64,000 bases of DNA from Christensenella hongkongensis (GCF_000981035.1 NZ_LAYJ01000068.1:85024-149023), one strand, 5' to 3'. Positions 25,991 through 34,663 are shown, counted from the stretch's first letter. Numbers and translations are program-made. The notes: a model not told the origin generated them from the sequence alone.

Positions 25991-26956
25991 TTATAATTTG
26001 CTGCAGCCTGCCGCATACAGGATTGCGCCTGCAATCACGACATGGTCAGCCAATTCACTCTGTACGATTTCGCATCTTCCCCGCACTGAAATAAACGCAA
26101 CTTCATTTACATATTTCCTGACAGGTTCGAGTATTATTTCCCCCAGGTTTGCCACGCCGCCGCCTATCGCGACGAGATCCGGGCTGACAGACGTCATCAT
26201 ATTTCCAAGGCCAATGGCGTAGGAACGTGCAAACAGGTCAATTTCACCAAGTGCAAACGCATCTCCCTGCTTTGCCGCTTCCCCAAGCATACGGCAGCTG
26301 AGCATTTTTTCATCCCCGCCGCAAAGCTCCATGAGGAGCGAACTGCCATCCACATATCCCGGCTGCCGCAGCCGGCTTTCGATGGCTGCGCCTGAGCATA
26401 TGTTTTCGAGCCGGGTTGCCTGTCCGGCACGCTGCGCGAATGGATCCGGTATATAGGTATTTCCCATATAGGCAGCACCGCAGCCTGCACCGTCATAATA
26501 TTTCCTGCCAATGAAAAATGCGCCGCCGATTCCTGTGCCAATATTTGTATAAAAGAAGTTCTGTGAAGCGCGGCCTGCTCCCAGAACCAGTTCGCCATAA
26601 CCGCCTGCCACGGTATCGTTTAAAACGTATGTATCCACTCCAAATTGTTCCTGGAACCATGTTTTCAGCTCAAAATCTTTCCAGCCCTCCACCTGCACAG
26701 AGATCAGCACTTTTCCCGTCCCTGTCTCAATCGGGCCGCCAAAGCCAATACAGGCGGCAGCGATACGCGAATGATTCGTTGTGTATTTCCCTGTAACCAC
26801 CGGCACTTTTTCCAAAAGCCATTCACGGATGGAAAGCGCGCCTTTTGTGAGCGCAACCTTTTCACAGACTAACTCCACAATCGTCCCGTCTGCCTTTCCT
26901 ATGGCAATTTGCTGTTTGGTTCCGCCAATCTCTACGCCCAAATAATAGACGTCCAT
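25991..26956 (-). CDS. ROK-family sugar kinase, 321 aa
   Basis: ATPase-fold sugar kinase: phosphate loop GVEIGGTKQQ (Glu where most members have Asp), YVLNDTVAGGYGE holding the catalytic Asp, and TNIGTGIGGAF. The CxCGxxGC zinc site found in many ROK kinases is missing; the same region reads GAGCGAAYMGNT. ATG 26956 has GGAGGG upstream at good spacing; the longer frame from 27094 overlaps the UroD-fold gene. It lies 19 bases after that gene and 21 before the DeoC gene. The sugar it phosphorylates is unknown. Confidence 0.87.
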   Translation of the reverse strand: MDVYYLGVEIGGTKQQIAIGKADGTIVELVCEKVALTKGALSIREWLLEKVPVVTGKYTTNHSRIAAACIGFGGPIETGTGKVLISVQVEGWKDFELKTWFQEQFGVDTYVLNDTVAGGYGELVLGAGRASQNFFYTNIGTGIGGAFFIGRKYYDGAGCGAAYMGNTYIPDPFAQRAGQATRLENICSGAAIESRLRQPGYVDGSSLLMELCGGDEKMLSCRMLGEAAKQGDAFALGEIDLFARSYAIGLGNMMTSVSPDLVAIGGGVANLGEIILEPVRKYVNEVAFISVRGRCEIVQSELADHVVIAGAILYAAGCSKL

Positions 26957-26975
26957 TCCCTGTCCCTCCATGCTC

Positions 26976-27944
26976 CTATCGTATTTCTTCAAATGCCCTG
27001 ATCTGGTATTCTGTATTGCGCGGGTTTTCGGGCTGCCACCCCATTTCTTCATAATCAAACAGTTCTGCAATAAGCCCGCCCTTTTTACACGCAAACGTTT
27101 CCTTTATCTCCCGCGCTTCAGCGTAAATCTCTTCCTTCGTTCCGCTGATGCCTGTGGTCTGATAGTTGATCGGCTGGCAGAAGCAAAGCCTGCCGTTGTA
27201 CTTTTCTTTGAGCATATTCATATCGTTGATATCCGCCTGTCCCAAATTCAGAATATCAACGCCTGCCTCGATCAGGTCTTCAATGATTGGGGCGACATAT
27301 CCGCAGGTGTGGAAAAATACATCCATTCCAAGGCTATGCACGAGCGCGAATTGATCTGCATAACGCTTCTTGAAGTATTTGCGCCATAACTCCGGCGAAA
27401 TCATCATAGACTGCTGCATTCCCCAATCGTCAAAAAGCGATACCCCGTCAAATCCATACTCCGGCATTTGCCTGATGATCTCGTTTTCAAAACCAAACAC
27501 AATATCCGCAAGCTGTTCCACCCGCTCGGGCATATCGTACATGTCGATCATCAGCAGCTCGAACCTGCGCAGGAAGCTCATGACCGTAAACCCTGAAAGA
27601 TAGAGGCTGCCCATCAGGTAACGGTCGCCTTTCTCAATTTTGCGCACCGCTTCAAAGCGTTCCTTATCGTAGGGATCAGGCGCAATATTGTTCACATAAT
27701 TCTCGTAATTGTCCCAATCCTTCAGAAGGTACTCCTGTGGTACGCCCATTGAACTGGTATCCTGCTCGCTCTTCTGCCACAAAAATCCCCATTCGGTTTC
27801 CCGTCCGCTTTCGCCGGCATCCCATCGTTCAAGCACCACCTGCACGATATCCGTATCGCAGGCGTTTCCGCTGAACAAAAAGACCGGTATCCTGTCCGGC
27901 GTTCCAAAATGAATTGCCCTTTTCACGGTTTCTCTCCTATCCAT
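26976..27944 (-). CDS. Uroporphyrinogen decarboxylase-fold protein (methyltransferase-like), 322 aa
   Basis: A UroD-fold TIM barrel: MDRRETVKRAIHFGTPDRIP at the start and FFHTCGYVAPIIEDLIEAGVD (His 212, Cys 214) as in cobamide-dependent methyltransferases such as MtaA and MtbA. True HemE residues for tetrapyrrole binding are not evident, and no heme genes are nearby. In Clostridia, proteins of this family often sit in sugar gene clusters with unknown roles. ATG 27944 follows GGGAGGGG. It is the first gene of the UroD-ROK kinase-DeoC set and has a ROK-repressor-like site upstream. Confidence 0.8.
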   Translation of the reverse strand: MDRRETVKRAIHFGTPDRIPVFLFSGNACDTDIVQVVLERWDAGESGRETEWGFLWQKSEQDTSSMGVPQEYLLKDWDNYENYVNNIAPDPYDKERFEAVRKIEKGDRYLMGSLYLSGFTVMSFLRRFELLMIDMYDMPERVEQLADIVFGFENEIIRQMPEYGFDGVSLFDDWGMQQSMMISPELWRKYFKKRYADQFALVHSLGMDVFFHTCGYVAPIIEDLIEAGVDILNLGQADINDMNMLKEKYNGRLCFCQPINYQTTGISGTKEEIYAEAREIKETFACKKGGLIAELFDYEEMGWQPENPRNTEYQIRAFEEIR

Positions 27945-28053
27945 GCTTTCCCCTCCCATATATACTTGCTTCTGTCCGCGCGCTATCAGCGTCTGTCCCG
28001 GTAAATCTGTTTTTTTCCTTCCTGTTATTTTATGGCGTCCACTCGATTTAAAC

Positions 28054-28065
28054 TACTTTTGTAAA
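28054..28065. promoter_or_regulatory. Operator-like site before the UroD-ROK-DeoC operon
   Basis: Plus-strand TACTTTTGTAAA, which reads TTTACAAAAGTA on the coding strand. The same 12-mer occurs at the ROK repressor promoter (29332-29343), with close variants there. It lies 110 bases upstream of the UroD-fold start, next to a weak TTGCCA promoter candidate, and probably binds the ROK regulator encoded just upstream. Confidence 0.55.
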
Positions 28066-28131
28066 TGTTGTTTTATATCTTGGCAAAAAAATATTGCTGC
28101 ACCGAAAGCACAAAATTTGCCGCATTTCCAT

Positions 28132-29316
28132 CTATTGCACATTCAGCCTCAGCTTGGGCGTTTTAAAGAATTGATCGAGAACAAAAATACTTCCCCCAAG
28201 GGCGTAGGCTTCTTCCTCAACCGTTCCCCGCCGGACGGTGATTTTACCATTCCTGCTGTATGGAACATAGTCGTTTACTACATTGTTTATTGTCCTGAGA
28301 AATAAATCATTTTCTACATACGGCAGGTCTCCCAGCACAACAAGCGAAATATCAAAGAGCTTCACCGCGTTTGCAATCGCGATTCCAAAACACCGGGCCG
28401 CCTCCTGTACGATCTGCCTTGCGGGTTCTTTTCCATCCGCGGCTTCCGCAAGGATCACACGGAATTCTTCTTTCTTCCCTGTTTTCCCGGCATACTGCCC
28501 GCACATGGTCACCTTGGAGCAGTAGAGCTCCAGGCATCCGCGCTTGCCGCACGTGCATAACGCGCCGTCTTTATCAAAGGTCGTGTGCCCAAGGTATCCT
28601 GAATTTCCGCACTCACCCTCATACAGCGCGCCTTTCTGGTATACTGCCATACCAATACCCGTACGAAATGCTACATACAGCATATTTTTATTCACGCCCA
28701 CAAAGGCGCTCCTGTCTGCAAGAGCAAGCAGGTGTGCGTCATTGCGGATAAAGGTCTTGATTCCAAGGTCCCGTTCGATGAGGCTGCTGATTTCGATATC
28801 CTTTGCCCCAGGCATCCGCGCAACGCTGATCGGCTTATTTTCTGTGATGTCTACCAGCCCCGGGATGCCGATTCCTGCGCCAATCACGTTGCCTGCGCTG
28901 ATTCCAAGGCTTTCAAGTCCCTCGTGGATTGCAGAAAGAATGGCGTGTGAAACATCCTCCATTGAATCCGCATAGGATTGCTCCCAGCGTTTTGAAAAAA
29001 CGATATTACCTTTAAGGTCGGAAAAAACGACGCGGATCGGTGGAAATTCAAAATCCACCCCTACCGCAAAATACCGGTTTAAATCCAAAGCATACAGCAT
29101 CGGCTGCCTTCCGCCCATGGATTCTCCCAAGCCGGTTTTTTGGGCGATTCCTTCCTCCACCAGCTCTCCGAGCAGCTTCAGCACCGTTGGCCTGCTCAGC
29201 CTGGTGCGCTGCACCAGCTCCTCTACGGAAAGCGCATCGCTATCGCGCAGCGTACACAGCACAAGATGCCTGTTTGCCTTTTTTAACATCCTGCTGTTGT
29301 TGATTTCCTGTGCCAT
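28132..29316 (-). CDS. ROK-family transcriptional repressor, 394 aa
   Basis: An N-terminal winged helix (about 1-75, DALSVEELVQRTRLSRPTVLKLL) is fused to a ROK sugar-binding domain with the zinc motif CTCGKRGCLEL. This is the NagC/Mlc/XylR layout: a sugar or sugar phosphate releases the repressor from DNA. ATG 29316 has CAGGAGGG upstream. The gene faces the UroD-ROK kinase-DeoC set on the same strand, with repeated TTTACAAAAGTA-like sites at its own promoter and before the set, so it likely represses both. Confidence 0.9.
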   Translation of the reverse strand: MAQEINNSRMLKKANRHLVLCTLRDSDALSVEELVQRTRLSRPTVLKLLGELVEEGIAQKTGLGESMGGRQPMLYALDLNRYFAVGVDFEFPPIRVVFSDLKGNIVFSKRWEQSYADSMEDVSHAILSAIHEGLESLGISAGNVIGAGIGIPGLVDITENKPISVARMPGAKDIEISSLIERDLGIKTFIRNDAHLLALADRSAFVGVNKNMLYVAFRTGIGMAVYQKGALYEGECGNSGYLGHTTFDKDGALCTCGKRGCLELYCSKVTMCGQYAGKTGKKEEFRVILAEAADGKEPARQIVQEAARCFGIAIANAVKLFDISLVVLGDLPYVENDLFLRTINNVVNDYVPYSRNGKITVRRGTVEEEAYALGGSIFVLDQFFKTPKLRLNVQ

Positions 29317-29331
29317 AACGCCACCCTCCTG

Positions 29332-29408
29332 TTTACAAAAGTATAATGCGGACAGGACGAATTTGTCAACCACTTTTATAAATCTTATTTTTTAAGTGCT
29401 TTTATGAA
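29332..29408 (-). promoter_or_regulatory. ROK repressor promoter with three operator-like sites
   Basis: Minus-strand TTGACA (29369-29364) and TATACT (29345-29340), 18-base spacer. Three sites share TTTAYAAAAGTR: TTTACAAAAGTA on the plus strand at 29332-29343, overlapping the -10; TTTATAAAAGTG at 29382-29371, next to the -35; and TTCATAAAAGCA at 29408-29397. The pattern fits autoregulation by the ROK protein. Confidence 0.65.
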
Positions 29409-29411
29409 TAA

Positions 29412-29444
29412 AAAAGCCGTGCGTTCAATCTCCACACGGCTTTT
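29412..29444 (-). terminator. Terminator of metY
   Basis: AAAAGCCGTG (29412-29421) pairs with CACGGCTTTT (29435-29444). The minus-strand transcript ends in a T-run eight bases past the metY stop. Confidence 0.85.
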
Positions 29445-29452
29445 CCTGAACT

Positions 29453-30712
29453 TTAGATTTGTGCAAAACCCCGTTTGAGGTCGTCAAGGATATCCTCGAT
29501 ATTCTCGATACCGACAGAGTAGCGTATCATGCCCGGCGTAATTCCCGCAGCCACAAGCTGTTCGTCCGTAAGCTGCCTGTGCGTTTCGCTCGCAGGATGC
29601 AGCACGCATGTTTTTACCGTTGCAACATGGACTACATTAGAGGCCATCGTGAGGCTGTCCATAAACTTTATGGCAGCATCCCTTCCTCCCTTAAGCGAAA
29701 AGGACACGACTCCGCTGGCGCCCTGCGGCAGGTATTTCTGCGCCAGATCGTAATATTTGTCGCCTTTGAGCCCCGGATAGTTCACAGACTCCACAGCATC
29801 CTGCGTGCTCAGGAATTTCGCTACCTTTTGCGCATTCTGCGTATGCCGCTCCATACGGAGCGCAAGCGTCTCCAGTCCGAGGTTTAGGAGAAACGCCGCA
29901 TGGGCCGTTGGGCTTGCGCCGATATCGCGCATCAGCTGCACGCGCGCTTTCATGATGTATGCGAGCTTGCCAAACGTTTCCGTATAGACTACCCCGTGAT
30001 AGCTGTCGTCCGGCTGTGTAAGGCCTGGGTAATCCTTCCAGTCAAAATTTCCGCTGTCTATGATCACGCCGCCAAGCTGCACGGCGTGTCCGTCCATATA
30101 TTTTGAGGTGGAATGCGTCACAATATCCGCCCCGAATTCAAACGGCCTGCACAGGATCGGCGTGGCAAACGTATTGTCTACAATAAGCGGCACGCCGTGC
30201 TTATGCGCAAGGTTTGCAAACCGTTCGATATCGAAAACCGAAATCGCCGGATTGGCGATCGTTTCACCGAATACGAGCTTCGTATTGGGGCGGAACGCCT
30301 TTTCAAGCTCTTCGTCCGGCGCATCCTGATCGACAAAGGTACACTCGATTCCAAGCTTTTTAAGCGTCACGGAAAACAGGTTTATCGTACCGCCATAAAT
30401 CTCTGAGGCACAGACCATGTGGTCTCCCGCTCCCATAATATTGAGCAGCGCAATCATATTCGCCGACTGGCCGGAGGATGTGCACATCGCGCCCACGCCG
30501 CCTTCAAGAGCGGCAAGCTTTTCTTCCACATAGCCAACCGTAGGATTGGCAAGGCGAGTGTAAAAATATCCTTCCGCCTTCAGGTCGAACAAGTCCCCGA
30601 TGTGTTCCGTGGAATCGTAATTGTATGTCGTACTCTGATAGATCGGCAGCGCGTGCGGCTCGCCGTTCTTAGGCTTCCAGCCTTCGTGAAGGCATTTTGA
30701 TTCGATTCTCAT
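29453..30712 (-). CDS. metY: O-acetylhomoserine sulfhydrylase, 419 aa
   Basis: Pyridoxal-phosphate enzyme of the Cys/Met metabolism family, with the PLP lysine in HSTSKYMDGHAVQLGG and the N-terminal motif YQSTTYNY. The length of about 420 residues and these motifs fit MetY, which joins O-acetylhomoserine with sulfide to give homocysteine. No SAM riboswitch or T-box is seen: the gap to the upstream reductase gene is only 40 bases. Homoserine dehydrogenase is encoded 4 kb away in this window, so the precursor is made locally. Confidence 0.93.
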   Translation of the reverse strand: MRIESKCLHEGWKPKNGEPHALPIYQSTTYNYDSTEHIGDLFDLKAEGYFYTRLANPTVGYVEEKLAALEGGVGAMCTSSGQSANMIALLNIMGAGDHMVCASEIYGGTINLFSVTLKKLGIECTFVDQDAPDEELEKAFRPNTKLVFGETIANPAISVFDIERFANLAHKHGVPLIVDNTFATPILCRPFEFGADIVTHSTSKYMDGHAVQLGGVIIDSGNFDWKDYPGLTQPDDSYHGVVYTETFGKLAYIMKARVQLMRDIGASPTAHAAFLLNLGLETLALRMERHTQNAQKVAKFLSTQDAVESVNYPGLKGDKYYDLAQKYLPQGASGVVSFSLKGGRDAAIKFMDSLTMASNVVHVATVKTCVLHPASETHRQLTDEQLVAAGITPGMIRYSVGIENIEDILDDLKRGFAQI

Positions 30713-30752
30713 TTCTATATCCTCCTGTAAATTGATGTCATATCATTATGGT

Positions 30753-31484
30753 TCAGATCACGATACCGCCGTTGGGGCTTATGACCTGCCCGGTGATAAA
30801 CCGGCTGCGGTCCTCTGCCAAAAACAAAATCGCCTGTGCGATGTCGTCCGGCTCGCCAATACACCCAAGCGGCGTCTCTTCCCTTAATTCCTCTTTTATA
30901 TCCTCACTTAGCGCTGCGTTCATATCGGTCTCTACCACGCCGGGCGCAACGCAGTTTACCTGGATGCCGGATGGGCCGACCTCCTTTGCAAGTGCCTTTG
31001 TAAAGCCGATTACCGCCGCCTTTGAAGCGGAATAATGTACCTCGCAGGATGCGCCCGCAATTCCCCAGATTGACGATACGTTGATAATCTTTCCTTTTTT
31101 CCTGCTGATCATGTCCGGCAGCACGCCCTTTGCACAGTGGAACATTCCTTTGATATTCACATCGAACATCCGGTCCCATTCCTCTTCCGTGATATCCGTA
31201 AACAGCTTTTGCTGCGCCATACCGGCGTTGTTCACCAGAACATCAACGCTGCCAAAATCCTGCCTGATTTTCAAAAACATTGCGTCTACCTGCGCCTTAT
31301 CCGATACGTCCGCCCGAAAAAGCCTTGCACAGGCTCCAAGCGCACGCAGTTCTTCCCCAAGCTCTTTTGCCTGTTGCTCATGCGTATGGTAATTTGCCGC
31401 AACGCAAAAGCCCTGGCGGGCAAACGCAAGAGCCACTGCCCTGCCGATTCCGCGCGATGCGCCTGTGATGAGAACGGTACCCAT
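30753..31484 (-). CDS. SDR-family reductase (FabG/YmfI-like), 243 aa
   Basis: Classical short-chain dehydrogenase: TGASRGIGRAVA for NADP(H) binding, NNAGMAQ, the catalytic Ser in VSSIWG and YSASK with the Tyr and Lys. It resembles FabG and the EF-P 5-aminopentanone reductase YmfI; sequence alone does not separate them. ATG 31484 follows AAAGGGG. A 22-bp palindrome overlaps its promoter region, so it has its own control, and metY lies 40 bases downstream. Confidence 0.87.
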   Translation of the reverse strand: MGTVLITGASRGIGRAVALAFARQGFCVAANYHTHEQQAKELGEELRALGACARLFRADVSDKAQVDAMFLKIRQDFGSVDVLVNNAGMAQQKLFTDITEEEWDRMFDVNIKGMFHCAKGVLPDMISRKKGKIINVSSIWGIAGASCEVHYSASKAAVIGFTKALAKEVGPSGIQVNCVAPGVVETDMNAALSEDIKEELREETPLGCIGEPDDIAQAILFLAEDRSRFITGQVISPNGGIVI

Positions 31485-31500
31485 TGTTTCCCCTTTTCGC

Positions 31501-31522
31501 AATAAATCGTATTAGATTTATT
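31501..31522. promoter_or_regulatory. 22-bp palindrome at the SDR gene promoter
   Basis: AATAAATC (31501-31508) and GATTTATT (31515-31522) around six bases, just upstream of the ribosome site. On the minus strand a TATAAT (31526-31521) overlaps its edge. Such a site would suit a dimeric repressor acting at the start of transcription. No matching regulator is adjacent. Confidence 0.6.
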
Positions 31523-31560
31523 ATACTGTATCGCATTCTAAAATAAAACAGGAAATTATC

Positions 31561-31608
31561 TGATATCGATCAATATGTGCGCATGCCTTCGAGTCTCGAA
31601 CGATATCA
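31561..31608. repeat. Nested inverted repeats upstream of the SDR gene
   Basis: TGATATCG (31561-31568) and CGATATCA (31601-31608) flank a second inverted repeat, TTCGAG-T-CTCGAA (31588-31600). No T-run follows. They could be a protein-binding site or an mRNA structure; no family was recognised. Confidence 0.4.
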
Positions 31609-31615
31609 CATAATG

Positions 31616-31641
31616 AAAAGTCCGGAGCTCCCGCCCCGGAC
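31616..31641 (-). terminator. Weak terminator after the DUF2207 gene
   Basis: GTCCGG (31620-31625) and CCGGAC (31636-31641) form a GC-rich stem. The minus-strand transcript then reads TTTTC. It lies just past the DUF2207 stop at 31657. Confidence 0.6.
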
Positions 31642-31656
31642 CGTCCTTTTTTTCTG

Positions 31657-33543
31657 TTACCAGCTGCCGAAGCTTCCGCCGCCACCTCCGCCACCGGAGA
31701 AACCGCCCCCGCCAAAGCCGCCGCCTCCGCCGATTCCACCGCCGGAGCTTTCTTTGGTCGCAGACATCGTCTGCTGTGTATAGTACATGGTATTGGAGAG
31801 CATACTCGCAAACCAGATCGTAGTGAATACCGAACCGTTATAGCCGTAATACCAGCTTGGCGGTTCCACTGCGATGCTTTCAAACTGCTTCGCCCATTTG
31901 TCCGAAACGCCCAGCACATATGCGTAAGGCAGGACATTGTAAAAATACTTCGGATCGTCATTCACCAGCATTTTCAGCTTGTCCGCCTCCACCGTCTCGA
32001 TAAAGTGTTTCAGCCCCAGAATACGGCCCGCCCACTGCGCGCCGCGTTCGGTACGCCTTCTCATTTGCGTCGCGAGGATCATCATAACAATCGTCATAGC
32101 CATCGGCACAATTACCATCATACCAAACAAATCAACGCTCATCAGGGAGACAATCGCAAGGTATGCCACTGCCAGCACCGTGAACAAAACCATAGAGCCT
32201 GTTCTCGTAGAAAGCTTTTCGGATTTCCACTTGTTGACATTTGAAATCAGGCCTGAGGTCAGCACCCATCCAAACACCCAGGCAATCGCACACGGTATGA
32301 TTGCGGCAAACAATTCGTAGGAATCGAGGTAAATGCTGAACGCAAGCATCAATGCCATGGGGAATGCGGCAAAAGCGCCCGCAAAGCTTTGCCGCCGCAA
32401 TGATTTTTTGGTAAATACGCGGTTTTGCTCCATTTCATATTTATCCTTGATACGCGATTTTACAGCGGCAATCGTATCTGAAAACGTATATTGCATATCC
32501 TTTACGCTGATGCTCTCCCTGCCGCTGAACATCTTATCGAACAAAATCCGTTCGTAGTCGTTCGCCGTATCCGGCAGGTCTTTGACCTTTTTAAAAGAAA
32601 CGTTTTTCTTGTCCTCCTGATGGATTTCAAGGTTTCCCTGGTCCGCCCAATAGATAAGAAGGGATACGGCATCCTTGTTCTCCACGATACCGTCAATAAT
32701 ATATCCCACATCCGCGGGGTTCATACCCTCCGGCGGATAAAATTCAACGGTCTGTACCTCGCGGTTCTTTTTCCCCGCAGTGACAAACAGAAGTACGACG
32801 ATCACAAATACAACGAGGCCAATCAGGATGCAGGGCATCAAAAGGCTTTGCGCGCTGCGCGCGCCGACAAAATAGCCGTCAGGAAGCTCAATACGAATTG
32901 TGACAGCCTCATAAGGCGCAATCGTCTGGTTGATCGATCCCCTTATGGTATTGCCGTCAACCGTATATTTCAATGCGTTTTCGTTGTATCCGGAGTTGCC
33001 CGCCGCGCCGGTCGTAAAACCGACCTTTGACGCATCGAACTCCTTTGGCATGGTGATTTCAAAGGTCATTCCCTCAATCGGTATCGGATTATCGCTGCCG
33101 ATCAGATTGAAATAAAATTCATCCATCGAGGAAAGCCCGTCGTCGCCCATGTCGTAACGGTAGCTGTAATTGTAATTCTGTGTGCCGCTCACCGTCAGGT
33201 CAGCGTCCCCAAAATAAATTGTAAGGCCCGCGTTGCCGCTTTCCGTATGGTATGGGCCGTCTGATTCGATATTGGAAATAATCGCGCGGTATCTGCTTTT
33301 CACTACATTCCCGTCAATCCTGCGCGACAGCTCAACGTCTGTTGGGATTGTCCTTGTAATACCATGCTTTGCCGAGAATTCCGGAAATTCCGCCGTCACG
33401 TTTTCCGTGATGTCATAGGTATTGTTTTCATTTACGTTGATTTTGATATCTTCCTGCGAGATCGTATAATCCGACGCGGCAAACGCGAAGGACGGGATGA
33501 GCAGCACAAGAAGTACTGTCAAAACCAAAAACAGTTTTTTCAT
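31657..33543 (-). CDS. DUF2207 membrane protein with a glycine-rich tail, 628 aa
   Basis: A signal peptide (MKKLFLVLTVLLVLLIPSFAFA) is followed by an extracytoplasmic beta-rich domain (about 25-245), a transmembrane helix near 255-275, a cytosolic stretch, and three or four more helices (about 395-500). The C-terminus is about 25 residues of almost pure Gly and Ser ending FGSW. This is the DUF2207 layout, commonly encoded beside LemA as here. Its role is unknown; the Gly-rich tail may lie at the cell surface or interact with the envelope. ATG 33543 has GGAGAGTAAA before it. Confidence 0.88.
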   Translation of the reverse strand: MKKLFLVLTVLLVLLIPSFAFAASDYTISQEDIKINVNENNTYDITENVTAEFPEFSAKHGITRTIPTDVELSRRIDGNVVKSRYRAIISNIESDGPYHTESGNAGLTIYFGDADLTVSGTQNYNYSYRYDMGDDGLSSMDEFYFNLIGSDNPIPIEGMTFEITMPKEFDASKVGFTTGAAGNSGYNENALKYTVDGNTIRGSINQTIAPYEAVTIRIELPDGYFVGARSAQSLLMPCILIGLVVFVIVVLLFVTAGKKNREVQTVEFYPPEGMNPADVGYIIDGIVENKDAVSLLIYWADQGNLEIHQEDKKNVSFKKVKDLPDTANDYERILFDKMFSGRESISVKDMQYTFSDTIAAVKSRIKDKYEMEQNRVFTKKSLRRQSFAGAFAAFPMALMLAFSIYLDSYELFAAIIPCAIAWVFGWVLTSGLISNVNKWKSEKLSTRTGSMVLFTVLAVAYLAIVSLMSVDLFGMMVIVPMAMTIVMMILATQMRRRTERGAQWAGRILGLKHFIETVEADKLKMLVNDDPKYFYNVLPYAYVLGVSDKWAKQFESIAVEPPSWYYGYNGSVFTTIWFASMLSNTMYYTQQTMSATKESSGGGIGGGGGFGGGGFSGGGGGGGSFGSW

Positions 33544-33582
33544 TTTACTCTCCAGACTTTTAATTGTTACCCTCAAAAACAG

Positions 33583-33633
33583 TTTCGCAACCGCAAGATG
33601 CGGTTGCGAAAGCCTGCGGGGACGCGTCCCCGC
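33583..33633. repeat. Two strong hairpins between lemA and the DUF2207 gene
   Basis: TTTCGCAACCGCA (33583-33595) and TGCGGTTGCGAAA (33599-33611) form a perfect 13-bp stem with a 3-base loop. A perfect 18-bp palindrome, GCGGGGACGCGTCCCCGC, follows at 33616-33633. Neither is followed by a T-run on the minus strand, so they look like mRNA stability or processing elements, or a small repeat, rather than a terminator. Confidence 0.6.
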
Positions 33634-33645
33634 CAATATCCTGTT

Positions 33646-34218
33646 TTAGAACTGTACCTTTACGTTCTCACGCTCCGCCGCATTCGGCACTTCGTACATC
33701 GGCTGTTTTGTAAAGTTGAACTTCTTTGCGATCAGCCTTGTAGGGAAGGTCTCCAGCTTGGTGTTAAACATCCGCACATTCGCGTTATAATATTTACGCG
33801 CGTTTGCAAGGTCTGTCTCCACCATGTTGAGCTGGTTTTGCAGGTCGAGGAAGTTTGTATTCGCCTTAAGGTCCGGATACGCCTCCGCAACGGCAAACAG
33901 GCTCCTGAGCGTTCCCGAAAGGATGTTTTCGTTTTGCAGCCGTTCTTCCGTTGTCGAAGAGTTTGCGACGCTGTTCCTTGCGGCGGTCACCTCGTCAAGC
34001 GTTCCGCGCTCGTGGGCGGCGTAGCCCTTTACCGTCTCCACGAGGTTCGGAATCAGGTCAAACCGTTTTTTGAGATAAACATCGATGGTGGCAAACGCCT
34101 CTTCGATGCTGTTTTTCATTTTGATAAAATTGTTGTATGCGACGATATACCAGATCACGATGATCACAATGATCGCTGCTACAACGCCGATTAAAATCCA
34201 CAGCCATGTTAAATCCAT
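33646..34218 (-). CDS. lemA: LemA-family protein, 190 aa
   Basis: An N-terminal membrane helix (LWILIGVVAAIIVIIVIWYIVAYN) with a short outside end, then a LemA domain of long helices (VDLIPNLVETVKGYAAHERGTLDEVTAARN and ANTNFLDLQNQLNMVETDLANARKYYN). LemA proteins are cytosolic helical bundles tethered to the membrane, function not known. It directly precedes the DUF2207 gene, an association seen in many bacteria. The intergenic region carries two strong hairpins. Confidence 0.92.
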   Translation of the reverse strand: MDLTWLWILIGVVAAIIVIIVIWYIVAYNNFIKMKNSIEEAFATIDVYLKKRFDLIPNLVETVKGYAAHERGTLDEVTAARNSVANSSTTEERLQNENILSGTLRSLFAVAEAYPDLKANTNFLDLQNQLNMVETDLANARKYYNANVRMFNTKLETFPTRLIAKKFNFTKQPMYEVPNAAERENVKVQF

Positions 34219-34280
34219 GAGTAACCCTCCTATTGATTATATGGGCAAAACGCCCAGAGAGAATGCCTTCCCCGCCTTTG

Positions 34281-34631
34281 TTATCCTTTTACGATCACAG
34301 CATGGAACAAAAGCTCGCCATCGCCCGTATTTTTGAGTCCGTGCGTCTGTCCGTCATAGCAGACTGTCACATCGCCTGCCTTTACGGGAACAGTCTTTCC
34401 ATTATCGTTATATTCCCCTGCTCCCTGTGTGATATAATAGATTTCCGCTTCGCCGGTATGCGTATGGTCGCTTACCGTTGTGCCCGGCTCCAGCGTTATT
34501 GTTGCCAGCAAACCAAGATTCGGGCAGTTTTCTCCTCCGAGCCAGTGGTACATCTGCGCGCTTCCGATTCCTTCGCCACCCAGTTTTTCTTCCTTGATTG
34601 CCTCATGCTTCCCAATAATCATTGTTTCCAC
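34281..34631 (-). CDS. Small cupin-domain protein, 116 aa
   Basis: A single cupin barrel: TVSDHTHTGEAEIYYITQGAGEY holds the metal His pair and Glu, and CYDGQTHGLKNTG the final His. Members bind a metal and act as isomerases, dioxygenases or sensors. It follows homoserine dehydrogenase by 32 bases on the same strand, which does not reveal the substrate. Confidence 0.82.
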   Translation of the reverse strand: METMIIGKHEAIKEEKLGGEGIGSAQMYHWLGGENCPNLGLLATITLEPGTTVSDHTHTGEAEIYYITQGAGEYNDNGKTVPVKAGDVTVCYDGQTHGLKNTGDGELLFHAVIVKG

Positions 34632-34663
34632 TCCCTTTACCGAAACAGATTGTATAAACCCCT

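Noticed and set aside
30713..30752. SAM riboswitch before metY
   Set aside because: The gap is only 40 bases long with no fold of that class.
31521..31961. Minus-strand frame overlapping the C-terminus of DUF2207
   Set aside because: The DUF2207 frame has the Gly-rich tail and conserved helices; this frame is an out-of-phase shadow with Ala/Pro repeats.
33583..33633. Terminator between lemA and DUF2207
   Set aside because: Strong stems exist but no T-run follows on the coding strand.
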